32,092 nt of DNA from M3 sp964637445 (GTDB taxonomy: Bacteria; Bacteroidota; Bacteroidia; Bacteroidales; Muribaculaceae), in NCBI GenBank assembly GCA_964637445.1, contig CAZWWS010000028.1, positions 1-32,092 on the forward strand, read 5' to 3'. Positions 8,230 to 13,865 of the stretch are shown here, one piece after another. How positions within the stretch are numbered: the stretch's first letter is position 1; each line of letters starts with the position of its first letter. The position numbers and the translations under genes are program-made. The notes under the pieces are model-generated. The model did not search any database, had not been told where the DNA came from, and worked only from the letters and a program-made list of their open reading frames with translations.

Positions 8230-8934
8230 ATGAACTACGCCATAATAGCAGCCGGAGAAGGCTCTCGCCTCGCGCAAGAGGGGGTTAAGCTCCCAAAACC
8301 ATTGGTGGAACTGAACGGAACGCCGATGATAAAGCGATTGATCGATATTTTCATGCGATGCAACGCAACTTCTCTGAGTGTGATAGTCAATGAAGAGATG
8401 ACACAAGTGAGAGAATACTTGGAAGGTCTGACTCTCCCTGTGCCGTTTAATCTGGTGGTGAAATCCACTCCCAGTTCGATGCATAGTTTCTACGAGGTGA
8501 GTCGCTCGTTCAAAGAGGGCAAATTCTGTCTGACTACGGTCGACACGATATTCCACGAGACAGAGTTTCGCGAATATATCAAAGCTTTTGAGGCCGATGA
8601 TAGCGCCGATGGGTATATGGCGGTGACATCGTTTATCGATGATGAGAAGCCTTTGTATATCGACACCGACAATCAGATGCAGATTACTGCATTTCGCGAT
8701 AAACCGTGGGATGGCGTGAAATTCATCTCCGGAGGCATCTATGGATTGACCGCGCCTGCACTCGATGTGCTTCAGAAGTGTATGGATGAGGGAGTGTCGC
8801 GCATGCGCAACTATCAACGCGCGTTGGTCGATGCGGGATTGCGTCTCAAAGCCTATCAGTTTGATAAGATTGTCGATGTGGATCACGCCGGTGATATTGT
8901 TACGGCGGCCGCATTTGCTGCCGAACGTCCTTGA
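8230..8934 (+). CDS. Sugar-phosphate-type nucleotidyltransferase, candidate inositol-phosphate cytidylyltransferase
   Basis: The 234-residue protein is a single-domain nucleotidyltransferase of the GT-A-like NTP_transferase family. The N-terminal nucleotide-binding signature is IIAAGEGSRLAQEG followed by KLPKPLVELNGTPMIKRLI. An acidic pair in TTVDTIFHE is likely to bind metal, and FISGGIYGL and FDKIVDVDHAGDI follow. Such enzymes join an NTP to a sugar or polyol phosphate and release pyrophosphate. It heads a tight run with an ATP-grasp enzyme, a CDP-alcohol transferase, a HAD enzyme and inositol-phosphate synthase. The inferred reaction is therefore CTP plus inositol phosphate to CDP-inositol, as in archaeal and Thermotoga inositol-phosphate cytidylyltransferases. 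The sequence alone does not prove the nucleotide or the substrate. Confidence 0.8.
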   Translation: MNYAIIAAGEGSRLAQEGVKLPKPLVELNGTPMIKRLIDIFMRCNATSLSVIVNEEMTQVREYLEGLTLPVPFNLVVKSTPSSMHSFYEVSRSFKEGKFCLTTVDTIFHETEFREYIKAFEADDSADGYMAVTSFIDDEKPLYIDTDNQMQITAFRDKPWDGVKFISGGIYGLTAPALDVLQKCMDEGVSRMRNYQRALVDAGLRLKAYQFDKIVDVDHAGDIVTAAAFAAERP

Positions 8935-8975
8935 TGAGAAACAACGTTGTTAATACATATATAAATATATAAGTC

Positions 8976-9839
8976 ATGGCTGAAATAAAGATAGCCGGAA
9001 TAATGAGAGCGGGTGCCTACTCGCCAAATCATATAGGCAACGATGCTGCGATATTCAACGCTGCCGCCGACCAGCTCCGCAAGCGCGGTTGTGAGGTCAA
9101 CGTGTATAGTGAAGAGCAATTTAATGCATCTGGAGTCAAAGAGGATATAATAGTAAATATGTGTCGCGAGCAGCGCTCGATACAGAATCTGCAAATCCTC
9201 GAAAATGAAGGACGTTTGGTGATAAATTCCGGATTTGGTATTGAAAATTGTACTCGCGAGCGAATGACGCGAATCCTTGTCGGTAATAATATACCATACC
9301 CCGAAAGTCTTATCGTCAACACCAACGAAGTGGCTATCGAGGCGCTTCGCAAAGCCGGATTTACACAATGCTGGCTCAAACGTGGCGACTTTCACGCCAT
9401 GCACAAGGAGGATGTGTCGTATGTGCGCCATCCCGAGGAAGCACAAGAGGTGTTGCAAGAATATTTCTTGCGTGGTATCAAGCGTGCTGTGATCAACCGC
9501 CATCTCGTAGGCGACTTGGTGAAGTTCTATGGTGTGCAAGGCACTCCATTCTTCTTCTGGTTCTATCCCTTTGATATGGGACACAGCAAGTATGGACACG
9601 AGGCTATCAATGGCAAATCGCAGGGTATAGAGTTCGACAAAGAGCGTATGCGCACTATTTGCCAAAGCGCATCGGAAGTGCTTGATGTGAAGATCTATGG
9701 CGGAGATTGTATCGTGTCGCCCGAAGGAGATATTCGTATTATCGACTTCAACGACTGGCCAAGCTTTGCTCCATGCAGAGCAGAAGCAGCTCCACATATC
9801 GCAAAATGTATTCTTAATGAAATAAAGAAACGCAGATAA
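8976..9839 (+). CDS. ATP-grasp enzyme of the inositol cluster, substrate unknown
   Basis: The 287-residue cytosolic protein has the ATP-grasp plan. There is a Rossmann-like N-terminal domain (IAGIMRAGAYSPNHIGND), a hinge (VINSGFGIENCTRERMTRIL) and a nucleotide-binding lysine in CWLKRGD (K135). A second strand pair is VINRHLVGDLVKFYGV. The metal-binding triad D244, D257, N259 lies in YGGDCIV and IIDFNDWPSF. An Asp-x-Asn rather than the more common Glu-x-Asn end motif recalls inositol-trisphosphate 5/6-kinases (ITPK), which also have the ATP-grasp fold. RimK-like ligases are the alternative. It ends 4 nt before the CDP-alcohol transferase start, so the two are surely co-transcribed. Acting on an inositol phosphate or decorating the lipid head group is inference. 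Confidence 0.75.
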   Translation: MAEIKIAGIMRAGAYSPNHIGNDAAIFNAAADQLRKRGCEVNVYSEEQFNASGVKEDIIVNMCREQRSIQNLQILENEGRLVINSGFGIENCTRERMTRILVGNNIPYPESLIVNTNEVAIEALRKAGFTQCWLKRGDFHAMHKEDVSYVRHPEEAQEVLQEYFLRGIKRAVINRHLVGDLVKFYGVQGTPFFFWFYPFDMGHSKYGHEAINGKSQGIEFDKERMRTICQSASEVLDVKIYGGDCIVSPEGDIRIIDFNDWPSFAPCRAEAAPHIAKCILNEIKKRR

Positions 9840-9843
9840 ATCG

Positions 9844-10794
9844 ATGAGCGAAAACATTAAAGAGACAAAGAAGAGCAGCTATCGCGACTCGCTCAAATCG
9901 ATGGATACGGAAGAAACTATCGACCTTCTTTTCTATCGACCGATAGGCTATGCGTGGGCGTGTTTGGCTAAGAAATTGGGAGTTACGCCTAATGCTATCA
10001 CGATAGCATCGATATTTCTTGGCGTGGCAGCCGGTGTGATGTTCTATTATGAAAGCCTGTGGCTTAATGTGATAGGTATGTTGCTGTTGGTGTGGGCAAA
10101 TTCGTTTGATAGCGCCGATGGGCAGCTTGCTCGCATGACCAAGCAATATTCTCGCATAGGGCGCATCCTTGATGGGCTTTCGGGCGACTTTTGGTTTTTT
10201 GCCATATATGTGGCTGTATGTTTGCGAGCCAATAATATTGAGGGGTCGGTATTTGCCGAGTATCCATGGCTTATATGGACGGTGGCTATACTTGCCGGAT
10301 TGTGTCACGCCAAGCAGGCAGCATCAGCCGACTATTATCGTCAATTCCATCTGTATTTCCTCAAAGGAGAAGAGGGCTCGGAGCTTGAGTCTACGGTCGA
10401 TTTGCGTCAGAAACTGTCGGCTTTGACGTGGAAAGATAATTTCTGGCAGAAGCTCACGCTCTCGTTCTATACCAATTATACAGCCAATCAGGAAGCGCTC
10501 ACGCCGTGGATGCAACGTCTGCGCCGTGCGCTCGCCAATCGTTGGCAAGGTGTAGCGTCGCAAGAGTTCCGCGATGCGTTCCGTCGCAAGAGTCTCCCGA
10601 TGATGAAATACACCAATATGCTGTCGTTCAACACTCGCGTTATAGCCCTGTTTGTGTCGCTTTTCTTCGGTCAACCATGGTGGTATTTTGTGTTTGAACT
10701 GACGGTATTGAATATAATGCTTGTGTATATGATTTGTTGTCACGAACGATTCTGTAAACGTTTTACAAAGGAGGTGAAAGATGGCAAATATTAA
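9844..10794 (+). CDS. CDP-alcohol phosphatidyltransferase, candidate phosphatidylinositol(-phosphate) synthase
   Basis: This 316-residue integral membrane enzyme belongs to the CDP-alcohol phosphatidyltransferase family, which moves a phospho-alcohol from a CDP carrier. A cytosolic N-terminus holds FYRPIGYAWACLAKKLG and TPNAITIAS. The catalytic motif is D89-x2-D92-G-x2-A-R-x8-G106-x3-D110. The usual fourth aspartate position is Gly114, and an aspartate follows at 115. Several hydrophobic helices follow. Gene order (nucleotidyltransferase before, HAD and inositol-phosphate synthase after) suggests it uses CDP-inositol plus a diacylglycerol- or ceramide-like acceptor, or CDP-diacylglycerol plus inositol phosphate. 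It overlaps the HAD gene by 14 nt. Confidence 0.88.
   Translation: MSENIKETKKSSYRDSLKSMDTEETIDLLFYRPIGYAWACLAKKLGVTPNAITIASIFLGVAAGVMFYYESLWLNVIGMLLLVWANSFDSADGQLARMTKQYSRIGRILDGLSGDFWFFAIYVAVCLRANNIEGSVFAEYPWLIWTVAILAGLCHAKQAASADYYRQFHLYFLKGEEGSELESTVDLRQKLSALTWKDNFWQKLTLSFYTNYTANQEALTPWMQRLRRALANRWQGVASQEFRDAFRRKSLPMMKYTNMLSFNTRVIALFVSLFFGQPWWYFVFELTVLNIMLVYMICCHERFCKRFTKEVKDGKY
10768..10777 (+). promoter_or_regulatory. Strong Shine-Dalgarno site inside the upstream gene
   Basis: AAGGAGGTGA lies within the last codons of the CDP-alcohol transferase, with 6 nt from the GG to the ATG of the HAD gene at 10781. Near-perfect Shine-Dalgarno sites are uncommon in Bacteroidota. Here it fixes the HAD start and suggests re-initiation at the 14-nt gene overlap. 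Confidence 0.7.
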
Positions 10795-11497
10795 TAATAT
10801 AAAGGGTATTATCTTCGACTATGGCGGTACGATCGACAGCCGTGGAGTCCATTGGAGTGAAATTATCTGGGATGGATATTGCGTAGCCGGTGTAGCGGTC
10901 GATAAAGAGAGTTTCCGCGAATGCTATGTATACGCAGAGCGCGAACTCGCCAAGGTGCGCCACATATTGCCTCACCACAATTTCTACGACCTGCTTCTCA
11001 TAAAGATGCGCATCGAGCTTGGCTATCTCGCCGAGCAAGGCAAAATCTCAGCCGATGAGGTGGAAGCAATGGCTCTTGCGGTGGCGGAGTATTGCTATAA
11101 TGAGGCTCGTCAATGTATCGAAGAGGCTCGCCCGGTGTTGGAAAAGTTGTCGGAAAAATATCCGATGGTGTTGGTGTCGAACTTCTATGGTAATGTAGAG
11201 AGTGTGCTTGAAGACTTCGATGTGCGCCGCTACTTCGGGGCGATTATCGAGTCGGCAGTAGTAGGGGTTCGTAAGCCCGATCCTAAGATTTTTGCCCTCG
11301 GAGTCGAAGCCCTTGGTATGAATGCCAAAGACGTGCTCGTCGTTGGCGATAGTTATCGCAAGGATATAGTGCCGGCTGAAAGTCTTGGTTGTCAAGTCTT
11401 GTGGATAAAGGGTAAAGGATGGACTGCTGATGAAGATGCTCAGCAGCATCCCAATATCATCTCATCTCTGAAAAAAGTGGCTGAGCTATCATTATAG
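10781..11497 (+). CDS. HAD-family hydrolase of the inositol cluster
   Basis: This 238-residue cytosolic HAD enzyme has a helical cap. Motif I is FDYGGTID with nucleophile D13, motif II is S133 in LVSNFYG, motif III is K165 in GVRKPDP, and motif IV is VVGDSYRKD with D190 and D195. The usual general-acid aspartate two residues after the nucleophile is Gly15. Some active HAD phosphatases (YihX type) also have glycine there. Coupled translation with the CDP-alcohol transferase suggests a job in the same pathway, for example dephosphorylating an inositol phosphate or phosphatidylinositol phosphate. A nucleotide-clearing role is possible. Confidence 0.85.
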   Translation: MANINNIKGIIFDYGGTIDSRGVHWSEIIWDGYCVAGVAVDKESFRECYVYAERELAKVRHILPHHNFYDLLLIKMRIELGYLAEQGKISADEVEAMALAVAEYCYNEARQCIEEARPVLEKLSEKYPMVLVSNFYGNVESVLEDFDVRRYFGAIIESAVVGVRKPDPKIFALGVEALGMNAKDVLVVGDSYRKDIVPAESLGCQVLWIKGKGWTADEDAQQHPNIISSLKKVAELSL

Positions 11498-11721
11498 GTC
11501 ATTAACATAAATCTTTCCGAAAAGTATAATTTTTAGGAAGAATTTGCCGATAGCTCTCATTTTTAACAAGATTTCAGAATAATTCAACCAAGATTAGCGT
11601 AAAAAAATTTTTCAATTCAAAAAAAGATAGTACTTTTACGCACTTTTTGATTTAATGTCAATGAGTGACTAAAATATTGCGAAAATAAACTGAATACTAT
11701 AATCGAAAATTATTAACCATC

Positions 11722-13026
11722 ATGAGTACAAACGTAAAGAAGCCCGAAGGTAAACTCGGCGTTCTCGTTGTGGGACTTGGTGCTGTAAGTTCCACTTTTA
11801 TGGTAGGTGTATTGATGGCTCGCAAAGGCTTGTCTAAGCCCGTCGGAGCAATGACTCAATACGACAAAATCCGTGTAGGCAAAGGTGCCGACAAGAAATA
11901 TCTTAAATATAACGAAATCGTTCCCATCGCTGATCTTAACGATGTAGTGTTTGGCGCTTGGGATGTTTATCCTGCTAACGCTTACGAATCAGCTATCAAC
12001 TGCGAAGTTCTTAAGGAAAAAGACATCAACCCTGTTAAGGACGAATTGGTTAAGATCGTTCCTATGAAGGCTGCGTTCGATAAGAACTATGCAAATCGTC
12101 TTGACGGCGACAACGTGAAGGTATGCAAGGATCGTTGGGATATGACCGAACAAATCCGCGAAGACATCCGCAACTTCAAGAAAGAAACCGGCGTAGAGCG
12201 CGTAGTTGTTCTCTGGGCTGCTTCTACTGAAGTGTATGTTCCCGTTAACGAAAAGGTTCACAACACCCTCGCTGACTTGGAAGCTGCAATGAAGGCTGAT
12301 GACAAGGAAAACATCGCTCCTTCTATGTGCTACGCTTACGCTGCTTTGGCTGAAGGTGCTCCTTTCATCATGGGTGCTCCTAACACCACTGTCGACATCC
12401 CTGCTATGTGGGAACTCTCTGAAAAGACCAAAATGCCTATCGCCGGTAAGGACTTCAAGACCGGTCAAACTCTCGTTAAGTCAGGTTTCGCTCCTATCAT
12501 CGGTACTCGTTGCTTAGGTCTCGCCGGTTGGTTCTCTACCAACATCCTCGGTAACCGCGACGGTCTCGTGCTCGACGAGCCCGCTAACTTCCGTACTAAA
12601 GAAGTGAGCAAGCTCTCTACGCTCGAATCAATCCTCGTTCCCGAAGAGCAACCGGATCTCTACACCGACTACTATCACAAAGTTCGTATCAACTACTATC
12701 CCCCACGCAACGACAACAAAGAAGGTTGGGATAACATTGACATCTTCGGCTGGATGGGCTACCCGATGCAGATCAAGATCAACTTCCTCTGCCGCGACTC
12801 TATCCTTGCTGCTCCTCTCTGTCTCGACCTCGTTCTTTTGAGCGACCTCGCTGCTCGTTGCGGTCGCTACGGCATCCAACGCTTCTTGAGCTTCTTCCTC
12901 AAGAGCCCGATGCACGACTACACTAAGAACGAAGTGCCTGTCAACCACCTCTTCCAACAATACGTAATGTTGAAGAACGCTATCCGCGAAATGGGTGGCT
13001 ACGAAGCAGACGAAGAAATCGATTAA
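11722..13026 (+). CDS. ino1: myo-Inositol-1(3)-phosphate synthase
   Basis: This enzyme converts glucose-6-phosphate to L-myo-inositol-1-phosphate (D-myo-inositol-3-phosphate) using tightly bound NAD, the committed step of inositol synthesis. The 434-residue product has the Rossmann start VLVVGLGAVSSTFMVGV, VVVLWAASTEVY, APFIMGAPNTTVDIPAM, the hallmark GKDFKTGQTLVKSG, and TNILGNRDG. The length suits the shorter prokaryotic form. Codon use is strongly biased to C-ending codons and GAA, unlike the neighbouring genes, which suggests high expression. A 224-nt gap separates it from the HAD gene, with a weak -7-like TACTTTTA at 11631-11638, so it may have its own promoter. A clear terminator follows. 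Confidence 0.96.
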   Translation: MSTNVKKPEGKLGVLVVGLGAVSSTFMVGVLMARKGLSKPVGAMTQYDKIRVGKGADKKYLKYNEIVPIADLNDVVFGAWDVYPANAYESAINCEVLKEKDINPVKDELVKIVPMKAAFDKNYANRLDGDNVKVCKDRWDMTEQIREDIRNFKKETGVERVVVLWAASTEVYVPVNEKVHNTLADLEAAMKADDKENIAPSMCYAYAALAEGAPFIMGAPNTTVDIPAMWELSEKTKMPIAGKDFKTGQTLVKSGFAPIIGTRCLGLAGWFSTNILGNRDGLVLDEPANFRTKEVSKLSTLESILVPEEQPDLYTDYYHKVRINYYPPRNDNKEGWDNIDIFGWMGYPMQIKINFLCRDSILAAPLCLDLVLLSDLAARCGRYGIQRFLSFFLKSPMHDYTKNEVPVNHLFQQYVMLKNAIREMGGYEADEEID

Positions 13027-13053
13027 TACCTTTCAAAAAAGCTTCAATAAATT

Positions 13054-13095
13054 TCGGGCGGTATGCTTTTTGCGAGCACACCGCCCGATTTTATT
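13054..13095 (+). terminator. Intrinsic terminator after the inositol-phosphate synthase gene
   Basis: TCGGGCGGT (13054-13062) pairs perfectly with ACCGCCCGA (13080-13088), and TTTTATTT follows. The hairpin starts 27 nt after the stop codon of the synthase gene. It closes the inositol cluster. Confidence 0.85.
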
Positions 13096-13104
13096 TGGAT
13101 TAGC

Positions 13105-13135
13105 TTGCATCGCGGACGGAAATATGCTATCTTTG
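13105..13135 (+). promoter_or_regulatory. Promoter of the FtsB-like gene
   Basis: TTG (13105-13107), a 20-nt spacer and TATCTTTG (13128-13135) match the Bacteroidota consensus. Only 7 nt separate the box from the ATG at 13143, so the leader would be a few bases at most. Confidence 0.75.
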
Positions 13136-13142
13136 CATCGTT

Positions 13143-13445
13143 ATGAACGATTCGGTCAAAAAAATATTTAAGTGGTGTCGCTCCTACGTCACTCTGACAT
13201 TTGTCGGTGTCGTAGGATTTGTCGTGTTTCTCACATTCTTTACCGACAATTCTGTTGTCAAAAAGATGGAGTATGAAAAAGAAATAGCGCGGCTCAAAGC
13301 TGAGATACAGCAGAATGCCGACACTCTCGAATATTATAGGCAACTCAACAATAGCCTGTCGACCGATCGAGAAGAAATGGAACGTATCGTGCGCGAAAGA
13401 TACCACATGCAGCGCACAAACGAGGATGTTTATGTGTTTGAATAG
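13143..13445 (+). CDS. FtsB/DivIC-like septum formation initiator
   Basis: This 100-residue bitopic membrane protein belongs to the DivIC/FtsB family, which bridges early and late divisome proteins. A short basic cytosolic N-terminus precedes one transmembrane helix at about residues 16-33 (VTLTFVGVVGFVVFLTFF). A coiled coil follows (about 41-80: KMEYEKEIARLKAEIQQNAD). The family-typical end is EEMERIVRERYHM followed by EDVYVFE. It begins a three- or four-gene run with 3 nt to the next gene. The preceding promoter lies so close that the mRNA is nearly leaderless. Confidence 0.88.
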   Translation: MNDSVKKIFKWCRSYVTLTFVGVVGFVVFLTFFTDNSVVKKMEYEKEIARLKAEIQQNADTLEYYRQLNNSLSTDREEMERIVRERYHMQRTNEDVYVFE

Positions 13446-13448
13446 TAA

Positions 13449-13865
13449 ATGACTTGGATTATGAACAACAATAACAGCAAAGTACGCACCTACGGCCTAT
13501 GGCTCGCTTCGGTCGGCTTAATTCTGATATTTGTCGGCACGATGCTGATGCTCTTGAAGTTGGACAACTCTTGGTGGAAATATATCTATGGTGCCGGCGC
13601 GCTATCACTTATCGTTGGTAGAATAATGACTCCTTACAATGGCGATATATTCCGTGTGAAACGCCTATCGCGCATCGAATTTTGGTCGGCAATCTTCTTT
13701 TGCGTGGCAGTGTTCTTCATGTTCTATCCCGGTGCAGGTGCTACCGATTGGCTTGCGTTCACGCTTGCCGGTGGAGCCATTCAGGCCTACACTTCGATAA
13801 TGATTCCCTACGTCGAATCTCGCGAGCAGAAAAAGCGCCGTCAAGAGTCTCAATCAAAAAAATAG
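13449..13865 (+). CDS. Small conserved-type membrane protein, function unknown
   Basis: This 138-residue protein has four predicted hydrophobic helices: GLWLASVGLILIFVGTMLML, YIYGAGALSLIVGRI, FWSAIFFCVAVFFMFYP and WLAFTLAGGAIQAYTSIM. A basic C-terminal tail, REQKKRRQESQSKK, follows. I recognise no domain. It starts 3 nt after the FtsB-like gene and its stop directly abuts the next start, so it is part of the same transcript. An in-frame ATG at 13461 (MNNNNSKVR) is an equally plausible start. The envelope location and neighbours suggest an envelope-related role, which is inference only. Confidence 0.8.
   Translation: MTWIMNNNNSKVRTYGLWLASVGLILIFVGTMLMLLKLDNSWWKYIYGAGALSLIVGRIMTPYNGDIFRVKRLSRIEFWSAIFFCVAVFFMFYPGAGATDWLAFTLAGGAIQAYTSIMIPYVESREQKKRRQESQSKK

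Noticed and set aside
11631..11638. TACTTTTA as the promoter of inositol-phosphate synthase
   Set aside because: It lacks the final G of the -7 box and no TTG is at the right distance; mentioned only as a weak candidate.
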